Shown: one piece after another, positions 18,737-28,550 of the stretch
Layout: each line of letters starts with the position of its first letter
Numbering within the stretch: position 1 is the first letter of the stretch
DNA from: an uncultured Hyphomicrobiales bacterium
GTDB taxonomy: Bacteria; Pseudomonadota; Alphaproteobacteria; Rhizobiales; Beijerinckiaceae
Direction of reading: 5' to 3'
NCBI GenBank assembly: GCA_903885755.1
Contig: CAISJZ010000471.1
Coordinates: 1-33,966 of the forward strand
Length of the DNA: 33,966 nt
The notes under the pieces: generated by a model
The model's input: only the letters and a program-made list of their open reading frames with translations
Told to the model about the DNA's origin: nothing
Database searches by the model: none
Position numbers and translations under genes: made by a program

Positions 18737-19789
18737 TCAGGGATTCCCGATGGCCGTCATACGCAATGAGGCCGGTACCCGCCGGTCGAGGTCCTGCTCA
18801 AGCGCGGCGACGCGGTTGGCCGAAGCCGACCAGTTCGCGATGCTCAGCGCGTTGTCGGCAAGCCAGTTCAGCGAGGTCTGCACCTGAACAAACGCCGCGG
18901 CCGCCTGGATCAGATCGCCAAGCGTCATGGCGCCGGACAGATATTTGGGCGCACAAAGCAGAAGGGGAACCGCCGGCGCGAGAAGATTGTTGGCGCTGCT
19001 GAGAAAGACGATGCGCGTTTGCCCGAGAATCACCCCCATCCACTTGCTCGCCAGATTGTGGAGACCGCGACGGAAATCACGTCCATTGATTTCATCGCCA
19101 TCGGCGGCGCTGGGCGCGGCGATCTGCTCTCGCGCCTGCGTCAGCCGGAATCGAAAGTCGCCTTCCGCCGCGGCTTTTTCCTCGACGCTGCTGACGAGCG
19201 GACGCCCCAATATGTACATTCCCAGGGACGTCGCGCCGGCATAGGCGATAACGGCGAAGACGAGATAGCCGGGAATGGTCAGACCGAAGATTTCGTGGGC
19301 GCCCCCGACCTTCCAGAGAACAAAGATGAAGGACGTCGACACCAAAAAGATGTTGATGACCCCGCCGGCCAGGTCAACGAACAGTTCAACGGCGATCCGG
19401 CTGTCGTCCGCGATGCGCGCCTCGGGATTGTCAATCGCGGCCGACAGAGCGAAATCAGCGTCGGCGCCCTTCTGCAGCCAGCGCTCAACAAGGCCCGACA
19501 TCAGCCAGAGCCGCCAGCCGACCTGAAGACGCATCCGGCACTGGATTGTCGCGATGGCGACGATAGCGGTTCCGCCGACCAGGATCGCCAGTTCCACCAT
19601 GCTGCGCGTGACGACATCGACTTCCCGGAACTCAAGGGCGTCGAAAAACCGTTTGCTCCAGCGGTTGACCTCAAGCGCGAGCAGCAGGCTCGCCACCAGA
19701 CAGGCCAGGAAGCCGAGGGAAAACAACCAGGCCACGCGGCGCGAGCGCTCGCTCCAGTAGCCCGATGCAAGCAGAAGAAAATGACGCAT
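18737..19789 (-). CDS. ABC transporter transmembrane-domain protein (YddA/SbmA-like), no ATPase domain
   Basis: LEVNRWSKRFFDALEFREVD, EARIADDSRIAVELFVDL and GDLIQAAAAFVQVQTSLNWLADNALSIANWSASANRVAALE resemble the YddA/SbmA TMD. The ORF stops without Walker motifs. Confidence 0.82.
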   Translation of the reverse strand: MRHFLLLASGYWSERSRRVAWLFSLGFLACLVASLLLALEVNRWSKRFFDALEFREVDVVTRSMVELAILVGGTAIVAIATIQCRMRLQVGWRLWLMSGLVERWLQKGADADFALSAAIDNPEARIADDSRIAVELFVDLAGGVINIFLVSTSFIFVLWKVGGAHEIFGLTIPGYLVFAVIAYAGATSLGMYILGRPLVSSVEEKAAAEGDFRFRLTQAREQIAAPSAADGDEINGRDFRRGLHNLASKWMGVILGQTRIVFLSSANNLLAPAVPLLLCAPKYLSGAMTLGDLIQAAAAFVQVQTSLNWLADNALSIANWSASANRVAALEQDLDRRVPASLRMTAIGNP

Positions 19790-20048
19790 TCATTCCGATC
19801 GTTGATTTGAAAAGCGCCGCCGAAGCTCGCCCGTGAAAATGTCGCGCGGCCCGTCAAAACGCGCGAGGGCGTCACGGCCCAAGATATAATATTAGCGAAT
19901 GTTATCAATGCGACATGCAGCCGGGTCCGGGGTAGCGAAGGCGCCGCGCGACGGCGAGCCCCGGAAACTACTCAATGCCGGGCGGCGTCACCGACCGAAT
20001 AGTCTTGCGGGCAAGCATCCGCCAGACGAGGGCTTCGTTTCACGGATC

Positions 20049-20081
20049 GAAAAAATGACGCGCCCCGGGCGGAGCGCGTCA
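20049..20081 (-). terminator. Rho-independent terminator of the L,D-transpeptidase gene
   Basis: On the minus strand TGACGCGC...GCGCGTCA hairpin (20056-20081) followed by TTTTTT (20055-20050), just past the stop at 20102. Confidence 0.8.
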
Positions 20082-20101
20082 CGCAAAGCGTCCAAAATCG
20101 C

Positions 20102-20833
20102 TCAGAGAACCTTGACGGTCGTACCCACGGCGACGCGGCTGTAGAGCTCGATGGCGTCCTGATTGACCATGCGGATGCAGCCAGACGACACGTTCTTGCC
20201 GATGGTCCCGGGCTCCAGCGTCCCGTGGATGCGGAACAGCGTGTCCTTATTGCCTTGCCAAAGATACATGGCGCGGGCGCCGAGCGGGTTATGCACGCCG
20301 CCGGGCACGCCGATGCCGCTCTGCAGCTTGCCGACGCGCGCCTTGATGGAGGGATCGCGGGCGATCATTTCCGGCGGCGGATACCAGTCCGGCCATTCCT
20401 GCTTGCTGTTGATCTGCGCGACGCCGGCCCAGAGGAAGCCCTCCTTGCCAACTCCGACGCCATAACGGGTCGCGCGACCGCCGCCCTGAATGAAATAGAG
20501 GTAGTGGGCGTGGGGATCGACGACGATCGTGCCAGCCGGCTCCGTGGAGAGATAGGGCACGTCGGCGCGCCAGAAAGCCTCCGGAATGACGCCGGGCCTC
20601 AGCGCCGGCACCGGGAATTTATCTGAAATGTCGCGATACAGCGCCTGATAGCGATCCGGTCCCGCCGGGACGGCGGCGGTCCTGACCGCCTCGGGGATCG
20701 GCTCCGCCTTCGGCTTGGCGCCCGCCGCGAGCTTCAGGTTGGCCGCGGGAGGGGCGGTCGTGTTGCAACCGGCCAGCGTGAGCGCGAGACTGGCGCTTGT
20801 TCCGCCCAGAACCCAACGACGATTCAATTCCAT
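20102..20833 (-). CDS. L,D-transpeptidase (YkuD/ErfK family), putative lipoprotein
   Basis: Lipobox-like LALTLAGCN and catalytic RIHGTLEPGTIGKNVSSGCIRMVNQDAIELY. Start at 20833 preferred. Confidence 0.92.
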   Translation of the reverse strand: MELNRRWVLGGTSASLALTLAGCNTTAPPAANLKLAAGAKPKAEPIPEAVRTAAVPAGPDRYQALYRDISDKFPVPALRPGVIPEAFWRADVPYLSTEPAGTIVVDPHAHYLYFIQGGGRATRYGVGVGKEGFLWAGVAQINSKQEWPDWYPPPEMIARDPSIKARVGKLQSGIGVPGGVHNPLGARAMYLWQGNKDTLFRIHGTLEPGTIGKNVSSGCIRMVNQDAIELYSRVAVGTTVKVL

Positions 20834-20951
20834 GATGCCCAACCCCAATTGATTTTCGCCCGCAGCATACAAAGACACGGCGCGACCGCAATATTTCCTT
20901 TGTTATGGTTAACATTTCCCGAACAGTGTTGCCCGGGCGCCGCACCGGCGC

Positions 20952-23060
20952 CTATTGCAGCCGCACCATGACGCTGGCGCTGGCGCCGCGCGCATCGATC
21001 ACCGAAACCCTGGCGAATCCAGCGCCGTCCGGGCGCCATTGAGACTGGCGGCGAAGGTCGGGCGCCCCCACCGGCGCGCCATTGACCATCCAGGTGAAGG
21101 GCGGCGCGCCGCCCTGCGCCTTGAGGGACAGCATCGCTTCAACCGTCGGACGGTCGAGGCCAAGATCGATCCGTGCGCCATCCGGCGGATAGGCGATCTT
21201 GAGCGAGCCAATGGCGGTCGCCACCGCGGTCTGGGGCGCGTCCTTGCGCAGATGGCGCAGGGGCGGCGGCAATTGCGCCGTTTTGGCGATCAGGACGTCG
21301 CGCGGCGGTCGGATCGGCTCACGCTCGCCGCCGAGGCGGGCGAAGGCGTCGAACAGGATGGGCGCGGCGACCGCCCGTCCGACCAGCCCCGGCGTCGGGC
21401 CATTATCGGCGCGCCCCACCCAGACCCCGATGGTCGTGTTGCGGTCGTAGCCCACGGCGAAGGCGTCGCGATAGCCGTAGGAGGTGCCTGTCTTGAAGGC
21501 GATGCGCCCGCCAATGGCGTTGGCGGGCGGCGGCGCGCCGCGCAGCACGTCGAAAACATACCAGGCGGCCACGGGCTCGCTGACGCGCCTGTCGGTCGAG
21601 GCGCGCGGCAAGTCGAGCCGCTCGACGAGATCGGGCGTCCGGCCGCCACGCGCCAGTCCGGCGTAAAGCCGCGTGAGATCAACCAGCCGCACGCCGACCC
21701 CGCCGAGGCCGACCGCCAGACCCGGCGCGCTGTCGTCGGACATAACAATGTCGGCGCCGGCGTTGCGCAGACGCGCGAGAAAAGTCCGCGGGCCGACGTC
21801 GTTGAGCAGCGCGATGGCCGGGATATTCAGGGACTGTTGCAGGGCGACGCGGGCGGTCACCTGGCCCTGAAAAGTCAGATCGAAGTTCTCCGCCGCATAG
21901 ACGCCGAAACGCGCCCTGTGGTCCTCCAGAATGGTTTCTGGATGGGCGAGGCCGCTCTCGAAGGCGAGGGCGTAGATGAAGGGTTTCAGCGCCGAGCCCG
22001 GCGAGCGCACGGCGTTGGCGAGATCGACGCCGCCGGCCCGTTCGGTCGAGAGATAGTCGGCGCCGCCGACATGAGCGCGTACCTCCCCGGTCGCATTGTC
22101 GATGGCGACGATCGCGACGGAGAGCTTGGGCCCCAGTCGCGCGGCGCTATCGCGCGCCAGCCCTTCCAGTCCATCCTGCAGACGGCCATCGAATGTAAAG
22201 CGCAGAACCCGGCGCTCCGGCGTAGCGCGCAGGCCGATCTCGCTGGCGTGCGGCGCCAGCATGGGGAACTGCTTGCGCGCCTTGGGGACGGGGTCTCTTT
22301 TCGCGGCCTCCGCCTCCGCGCGCGGTATGGCGCCGCGCTCAACGGCGCGATCCAGAACACGATCACGCGCCCGGCGCGCGGCCTCGGGCGCGCGATCTGG
22401 CCGGCGCGCCTCGGGCGATTGCGGCAGGGCGACCAGCAGCGCGGCCTCTGCGTAGGAAAGCCGCTTTGGCTCCTTGCCGAAATAGGCCAGACTCGCCGCC
22501 CGCAGACCCTCGAGATTGCCGCCATAGGGCGCCAGCGCGAGATAGAAGCCGAGGATCTCGTCCTTCGTGTAGGCGCGTTCAAGTTCGATCGCGCGGACGA
22601 TCTGGCGCGCCTTGGCGGACAGATTGCGGTCGTCGCGCGGCTCCAGCAGACGGGCGACCTGCATGGTGATCGTGGAGCCGCCGGACACGACATGGCCGCT
22701 GGCGATGAACTGGCGGATGGCGCGCGCCATCGCCAGGGGATCGACGCCATGGTGCGAGCGGAAACGACGGTCCTCGTAAGCGAACAGCAGCGTGAAAAAG
22801 CGCGGATCGACGTCCGCGACCGTCGTTGGCAGGCGCCAGCGGCCGTCGCCGGTTGTAAACGCGCGCAGCAATTTGCCGTCGCGATCGACGGCGACGGTCG
22901 AACCGCGCGCCGCGGCGGAGACATCGAGCGGCCCCAGCCGATGAACGTAGAACGCCGTCGCGCCGACGACGGCGAGGACAAGCACGGCGAACGCGCCCGC
23001 CACGAAGCGCCCGCGCAAGGGCCGCCGCGTCGACGCGGGCGCTGGCGCCGCCTCGCCCAT
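20952..23060 (-). CDS. pbpC: Penicillin-binding protein 1C (bifunctional glycosyltransferase/transpeptidase)
   Basis: EDRRFRSHHGVDPLAMARA, SALKPF, SLN, FKTGTSYGYRDAFAVGYD and C-terminal BiPBP_C-like domain. TGATG overlap with the upstream alpha-2-macroglobulin gene. Confidence 0.94.
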   Translation of the reverse strand: MGEAAPAPASTRRPLRGRFVAGAFAVLVLAVVGATAFYVHRLGPLDVSAAARGSTVAVDRDGKLLRAFTTGDGRWRLPTTVADVDPRFFTLLFAYEDRRFRSHHGVDPLAMARAIRQFIASGHVVSGGSTITMQVARLLEPRDDRNLSAKARQIVRAIELERAYTKDEILGFYLALAPYGGNLEGLRAASLAYFGKEPKRLSYAEAALLVALPQSPEARRPDRAPEAARRARDRVLDRAVERGAIPRAEAEAAKRDPVPKARKQFPMLAPHASEIGLRATPERRVLRFTFDGRLQDGLEGLARDSAARLGPKLSVAIVAIDNATGEVRAHVGGADYLSTERAGGVDLANAVRSPGSALKPFIYALAFESGLAHPETILEDHRARFGVYAAENFDLTFQGQVTARVALQQSLNIPAIALLNDVGPRTFLARLRNAGADIVMSDDSAPGLAVGLGGVGVRLVDLTRLYAGLARGGRTPDLVERLDLPRASTDRRVSEPVAAWYVFDVLRGAPPPANAIGGRIAFKTGTSYGYRDAFAVGYDRNTTIGVWVGRADNGPTPGLVGRAVAAPILFDAFARLGGEREPIRPPRDVLIAKTAQLPPPLRHLRKDAPQTAVATAIGSLKIAYPPDGARIDLGLDRPTVEAMLSLKAQGGAPPFTWMVNGAPVGAPDLRRQSQWRPDGAGFARVSVIDARGASASVMVRLQ

Positions 23061-26000
23061 CAGCGTTTCTCCGTCACCTCAAGGGAGCCCGACGCGGTGC
23101 GGCCAAACCGTTCTGGACGATACATGTCCTCGATGGTCGCGGGCGGCATGACATAGCGACCGGGCGTCACCGCTCGCGCGATATAGGCGACGGTGAAATC
23201 CGCCTGCTCGGACCCCGAGCGGTCAAAGGCGGCGACGAAACGATCGTCGCGCGACTCGGTGTGCGTCGGATCAACCTTGCGCTTGAGGAAAGCGAGATCA
23301 TCGACGCTGCCGCCGTCAAAGAGATCGGGATTGTCGATCTCGATGCCCGCCGGGAGATGATCGACAAGCAGCAGACGCGCGTAGGCGGATTCAAGTTCCG
23401 TCACCTTCAGAGCGACAACGAAGCGGTCGGTTTGGCGCATTGCCTTCGTCTGGTCGATCTTCTTGCCGTCGAGCGTGTAGAATTCGCGCTCGACGCGATA
23501 GCCCTGTTCGGCGGCGGGTTCGGGAACCGACGGGTTGCCTGACGTGGTCAGCACGAGCCGCGCCGGCGTCTGGCCGGTGTTGCCGATGGTCACGCTCGCG
23601 CCGTCGAGCGCCAAGCCCTTCCAGTTCCGGTAGAGCGCGCCCTGATGCGGCGCGCCATCAATCGTCAGGGCGATGGCCTGCGTATCCTTGCTCAGGGCCT
23701 CGGCCGCCAGCACCATCCACGTGTCTTCCTGCGTGCTGGTGTAGCGCGCGCTGGAACGCGCCTGTTCGAGCGTCACGCTCGCCTTGACGAGTTCGGCGCG
23801 GTCGGCCCCTGCTTCCGCGCCGAGCGCCAGCAGGCCGGCGCTGTCGCGCAATCGCGAGCCGTAATCGGAGCGGGAGAAGCGCGACTGCGGCGCCGCCGCG
23901 AGTTGTTCGGTCGCGGAGGCGAACACATTGCGCGCCCGGCCGCGGTCGCCCAGCAAAGCCAGCGCCGCGGCGATCTGCGCGCGCGCCAGCGGCGAGGCAA
24001 AACTCGCGAGCTTTGTGTCCGCGAGATAGCGCAGATCGCTCATGACGGGACGGCCGTTGCGCGCCAGCACATAGATCGCATAGGCGATCCCGTCGGCCTT
24101 GTCCTTGTCGATGTCATTGACATTGACGACCGTGTTGCGAAGGAAGTCGAGCGCCTGATCGAAGGCCTTTTGCGGAACCTCGAAGCCGCTCTCCCGCGCG
24201 CGTGTCAGGAAGTCGGTGACAAAGGCGTGCAGCCAGATGTCGTCATCGCCGCCCGGCGCCCAAAGGCCGAAGGCGCCATTCGTGCCCTGACGCGTCATGA
24301 CGCGCGCGATCGAATCGCGCACGCGATCGCCAACCTTGGGATCAATCGGCAGCAGTTCGGTCGCCGCCAGCCTGTTGACATAGAGCAGCGGCATGGCGCG
24401 GCTGACGATCTGTTCGGAACAGCCATAGGGATAGCGATCCAGCGCCTGCAACAACGCGGGCACGTCGATCGCGCCCATCGCGGAGACCGCGACATTGACC
24501 GCTCCGGTGCCGGGAACGAAGTCGGCGAGCAGATCGCCCGACAGCGTCACGGTCGTGCCCGGCGCGATGTCGCGCACGCTGCGGCGATAGAGTTCCGCCG
24601 CGCCCGAGTTGACGTTCAGCGCGAAGCTTTGCGTCGCCTTGATCCCGGCGCCCGTCAGCGCGAGATCGATGCTCGCCGCGCCGACTCCGCCGGCGGTGAC
24701 GGGAATGCTGACCTCGGTCTTGCCGCCGATGGCGAGTTTCACGGTCCGGCGCAGCGCGTCGGCGGGAATCGTCACGGGACCATGGATGTCGAGATCGACG
24801 CGATAATCGCCCGCCGGCGCCTCGACATTGGCGATCTGTAGATGGATGCGCGACTGATCGCCGAGCGACAGGAAGCGCGGCAACGTCGCCTGCACGACAA
24901 CGGGGTCGCGAACGATCACGTCGCTGGACGCCTGACCGACCTTGTCCTTCGACCAGGCCACGGCCATCAGGCGCATGGTTCCATTGAAGGCGGGAATATC
25001 GAACGTCACTTGCGCCACGCCATCGGCGCCGACCTTCACGAGCCCGGAATAGCGCGACAGCGGCTCCTGCGTCGGCCGCGCGCCCTCGAGTTGCGCGCCG
25101 CCATCGCCGCCGGAGCGAATGGCGCCGCGCGCGCCCTGCATCCCGTCAATGAGATACCCGTAGAGATCGCGCACCTCGGCTCCGAGCAGTCGCTGACCAA
25201 AGTAAAATTTTGTCGCGTCCGGCGGCTCGTAATGCGTGAGATTGAGAATGCCGACATCGACCGCGGCGAGCGCGATGTAGGCTTCCTCGCCGGCGGCGAG
25301 ACCGCCGACGCGCACGGGAATCGACAGAGGCCGGCGCGGCTCCATCTTGGCCGGCGCATCGATCGCGACATTGAGCTTGCGCGTGTCCTGATCCACCCCG
25401 AACCAGGCGAGACCCAATGCGCGCCCCGGCATGCGCCGGGCCGCCTGATCGAGCGGGCGATGGGCGATCGCCACGGCATAGGCGCTGGAGCCCCATTCCG
25501 CCTTGACGGGAATCTGGATCGCGTTGTCGCCGGTCTTAACGTCGAAGGTCTGGATGTCCTCGACCTTGTCGCCGACGATGGCGAGGGTCGCCTTGCCGTC
25601 AAAGCGCGAGTTAACCGCGACCTTCATGGTCTCGCCGTCGCGATAGCCTGACTTGTCGAGGGTCACCTGCAACAGGTCGGGCGTTTCGGCGCTGGCGTCG
25701 CCGGACCAGCCGACCTCGAAGGTGATCGAGGTCGGCGCGAGCGAGCCGTCGTCGGTCTTAAGATCAAGCCGATGCGTGCCCCAGCCCACCGGCGCGGAGA
25801 CGCGCGCGGGGCCGTCCGCCGCGACATCGACGCGCCCATCGGCGATGCGGCGCGCGGATTTGACCCGCTCGAAACCCCAGCGACCATCCGTATTGTACCA
25901 CTGGTAATCATTGCTGACGCGATAGAGCGACCATTGCAGGCCATGCCTTGCCACGCGCTCGCCATTGGGTCCAAGCGTCACCACATCGAAGGTCGCGGTC

Positions 26001-28369
26001 GAGCCTTCGGCGAGATTGTCGAAATTGTTCTTCACCGCGATCAGACCCGAGCCCGATCGCACGGGCAAAACCACGGTACGCTCGACAGCGCGACCGCCGG
26101 TCTCGCCGGCGCGCAGGATGATCTTGGCCTCCAGCGGGCGGGGCCCCTGCGCGTCGGGAATGGGAACCTCGATGGTCGCCTTGCCCTTGTCGTCGGTTGT
26201 GACGACATCCTCAAGGTCGTTCTTGACCGCCTCGAACTCCTCGTCCTGCAAGCCAGCGACATAGCCGGGCATGTCGGGAACGGCGCCATCCTCGACGGCG
26301 CGCAGCGTCACGTCGCCGGACACATCGAGCCCCGCGCCGGGCGCGCCATAGAGATAGCGCGCCTCGACATCGATTTTCGCGGTCTGGTTGAGGCGCGCGA
26401 ACGCGTCCTTCGGCTTCAGCGTGAGATCGAGCCGCTCGGGGACGTAATCCTCGACGAGAAAGTTGGTTTCGCCGATCGGCGCGCCCTTGGGATCGGCATA
26501 GACCTGAACGCGCCACGTTCCGGTGGCGACGCCGGGCAGAAGATCGATGGACCAGGCTCGGGCGCCGAGGCCCTGATCGGCGACACTGGCGCGCTTGTAT
26601 TCAACGCCGTCGGGCCGCTTGGTCACGAGAGTCAGCGGGATGCCCGCCGCGGCGCGGCCGCGTGGATCGCGCAAAAGGGTGGTGACGTTGACCGTCTCGC
26701 CCGAGCGATAGACGCCGCGTTCAGCGTAGATATAGGCGTCGAGCGCGTTGGGCGCGTCGCGACCCTTCACGCCGCGATCGGTGAGATCAAAGGGTGTCGA
26801 GCCAAGATCAAGAAAATTGTAGTCGGCGGTCGCGTCGCTGGCGACGACCAGCCCTGGCGCCATGCCGCCAAGGCCGCGCGCGAGGCCGGGGTCGAATTTG
26901 ACATGCCCATCCGCGGCGGTCGTGCGCGTGGCGAGAATTTCATTGTTGCGCGCGATCAGGCGCACCTCGATCCCAGCCTTTGGCGCGGCGGTGGCGAGCG
27001 AACGGGTCAGAACATGGATACCATCGGCGCCCGAAAAGGTGGTCAGGCCGATGTCGGACACGACGAACCATTGGGTGCCGACCATGGCGTAACTGTCACC
27101 GCCATCATCGGAATTGTCGGCGGATGAATCATCGCTGTTGTCGTCGTCGCTCTTGGCCTTTGGCTTCTCGGGCGCCGGCAGACCGGCGGTGATCGACTTG
27201 TCGCCCGCGCGCGCGACCATGACGTAGACGCCCGGTTCAAGCTTCGGCACGGCCTCCATCACGGGGAAGGCGGTGATCACGTCCTTGTTGAGGTCGGATT
27301 TCACATCGAGCGTGCCGCTCCACACCTTCACGCCCGTCTCGTTGACCATTTTCCTGGCCTTGTAGGCGCCGATCTGCGCGAGAAAGTCGGACGATCGCAC
27401 CGCCTGCAACAGATTGCGGTCGCCAACACGCAGCACGTCGACGGAAACGAGCGGCGTATTGACGGAGACGAGCGGGACGCCTTCCTGTCCGACGCGCGGG
27501 AGAACGTAATTCTTGCCGGTAAAGCGCACCTGCGGCGAGCGGTCGCGCACGTAGATTTCAAAGTCCGCGTTCTTCGGCAGGTTTTCGCCCACGGCCGAGG
27601 GCAATCCCTGACGCAGAACGATGGAATAGCGCTCGCCGTGCTTCAGGCCCTCGACGCACAATTGCTGGTCGTCAGTGGTGATCGCCATGCTGGCGCCGCC
27701 GGACACCGCGACAAAGGGCGAGAAATCCACCTTGCCGCGCGCCAAAGGCTCGGAGAAGGGAAAACACGCGCGCGGCGAGGCGGAATCGCTGTCAATCTTT
27801 TCCTGGAGAACATGAAATCCATGCTCGGCGCGCAGCGGCTCGTAAACGGCGCGAACGGTCGGCGCGTCGTTGCGGTCAAGACTGGCGCGATAGGCGTTCA
27901 GAGCCGGGCGCCACATCTCACGCTTCACATACATGTCGCCGAGATAGGCGAGGGCGCTCGCCTCGTCGTTGCGCGCGCTGGCGCGCAGATAGGAGCCATA
28001 GGCGGCCGCCGCCGCGTCCTCGCGCAGGGAATAGACGTCGCTTCCATTGGCGTTGATGCCGGCGGAAAACGACGCGCGGGCATAGGTCAGCCAGAGCGCC
28101 GGATCGCGCGGCGTCGCCGTGATCGCCGCGGCCAAGGGCCGCAATGCGTCCTTGTGCCGCCCGCGCTGGATCAGCGCGGCGGCGTCGCGGGTCAAATCCG
28201 CGACAGGCTTTTGTGGCGAAACGCTGGCGTTGTCCTTTTTCAGACGCTCCTCGAGCCGGGTGAAATCACTGGCGAGAGTGTCGTCGTTGAAGGACTTCTG
28301 TTGCGCCTGCGCGGGCGCTCCAAACGCCAGAAACAGCAGGGAGAGGAGGGCTAGACCGAACTGGCGCAT
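23060..28369 (-). CDS. Bacterial alpha-2-macroglobulin family protein (YfhM-like)
   Basis: Very large secreted protein with MG domains (YAERGVYRSGETVNVTTLLRD), thioester motif YGCSEQ and coupling to pbpC. Start MRQFGLALLSLLFLAFGAPAQA at 28369. Confidence 0.94.
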   Translation of the reverse strand: MRQFGLALLSLLFLAFGAPAQAQQKSFNDDTLASDFTRLEERLKKDNASVSPQKPVADLTRDAAALIQRGRHKDALRPLAAAITATPRDPALWLTYARASFSAGINANGSDVYSLREDAAAAAYGSYLRASARNDEASALAYLGDMYVKREMWRPALNAYRASLDRNDAPTVRAVYEPLRAEHGFHVLQEKIDSDSASPRACFPFSEPLARGKVDFSPFVAVSGGASMAITTDDQQLCVEGLKHGERYSIVLRQGLPSAVGENLPKNADFEIYVRDRSPQVRFTGKNYVLPRVGQEGVPLVSVNTPLVSVDVLRVGDRNLLQAVRSSDFLAQIGAYKARKMVNETGVKVWSGTLDVKSDLNKDVITAFPVMEAVPKLEPGVYVMVARAGDKSITAGLPAPEKPKAKSDDDNSDDSSADNSDDGGDSYAMVGTQWFVVSDIGLTTFSGADGIHVLTRSLATAAPKAGIEVRLIARNNEILATRTTAADGHVKFDPGLARGLGGMAPGLVVASDATADYNFLDLGSTPFDLTDRGVKGRDAPNALDAYIYAERGVYRSGETVNVTTLLRDPRGRAAAGIPLTLVTKRPDGVEYKRASVADQGLGARAWSIDLLPGVATGTWRVQVYADPKGAPIGETNFLVEDYVPERLDLTLKPKDAFARLNQTAKIDVEARYLYGAPGAGLDVSGDVTLRAVEDGAVPDMPGYVAGLQDEEFEAVKNDLEDVVTTDDKGKATIEVPIPDAQGPRPLEAKIILRAGETGGRAVERTVVLPVRSGSGLIAVKNNFDNLAEGSTATFDVVTLGPNGERVARHGLQWSLYRVSNDYQWYNTDGRWGFERVKSARRIADGRVDVAADGPARVSAPVGWGTHRLDLKTDDGSLAPTSITFEVGWSGDASAETPDLLQVTLDKSGYRDGETMKVAVNSRFDGKATLAIVGDKVEDIQTFDVKTGDNAIQIPVKAEWGSSAYAVAIAHRPLDQAARRMPGRALGLAWFGVDQDTRKLNVAIDAPAKMEPRRPLSIPVRVGGLAAGEEAYIALAAVDVGILNLTHYEPPDATKFYFGQRLLGAEVRDLYGYLIDGMQGARGAIRSGGDGGAQLEGARPTQEPLSRYSGLVKVGADGVAQVTFDIPAFNGTMRLMAVAWSKDKVGQASSDVIVRDPVVVQATLPRFLSLGDQSRIHLQIANVEAPAGDYRVDLDIHGPVTIPADALRRTVKLAIGGKTEVSIPVTAGGVGAASIDLALTGAGIKATQSFALNVNSGAAELYRRSVRDIAPGTTVTLSGDLLADFVPGTGAVNVAVSAMGAIDVPALLQALDRYPYGCSEQIVSRAMPLLYVNRLAATELLPIDPKVGDRVRDSIARVMTRQGTNGAFGLWAPGGDDDIWLHAFVTDFLTRARESGFEVPQKAFDQALDFLRNTVVNVNDIDKDKADGIAYAIYVLARNGRPVMSDLRYLADTKLASFASPLARAQIAAALALLGDRGRARNVFASATEQLAAAPQSRFSRSDYGSRLRDSAGLLALGAEAGADRAELVKASVTLEQARSSARYTSTQEDTWMVLAAEALSKDTQAIALTIDGAPHQGALYRNWKGLALDGASVTIGNTGQTPARLVLTTSGNPSVPEPAAEQGYRVEREFYTLDGKKIDQTKAMRQTDRFVVALKVTELESAYARLLLVDHLPAGIEIDNPDLFDGGSVDDLAFLKRKVDPTHTESRDDRFVAAFDRSGSEQADFTVAYIARAVTPGRYVMPPATIEDMYRPERFGRTASGSLEVTEKR

Positions 28370-28550
28370 GAGGCGCTCCTCGTATTGATGATCGACGTTC
28401 CAGGACCATGGGTTCGAAAGCAAGAGTGGCACGAACACGGTCTATTGAAAACATGCCATGATCGCGACAAATGTGTGATGGCGCACTTCGTCGTCGCGGT
28501 GGCGTCGTCACCATGACGATGATATGAAAGCATCGAATGGGGAGCAGGCC

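Noticed and set aside
19850-20048. Possible small RNA or riboswitch between the ABC membrane gene and the L,D-transpeptidase
   Set aside because: A GC hairpin (CCGGGG...CCCCGG) is visible but no known riboswitch consensus or clear promoter-terminator pair could be recognised.
20955-23156. 733-aa + strand ORF antisense to pbpC
   Set aside because: Low-complexity Arg/Gly/Ala-rich translation without recognisable domain. The opposite strand encodes a clear PBP1C. This is a typical shadow ORF in GC-rich DNA.
23645-24841. 398-aa + strand ORF antisense to alpha-2-macroglobulin
   Set aside because: Shadow ORF, Arg-rich, no motifs, and the sense strand has the thioester motif and clear MG domains.
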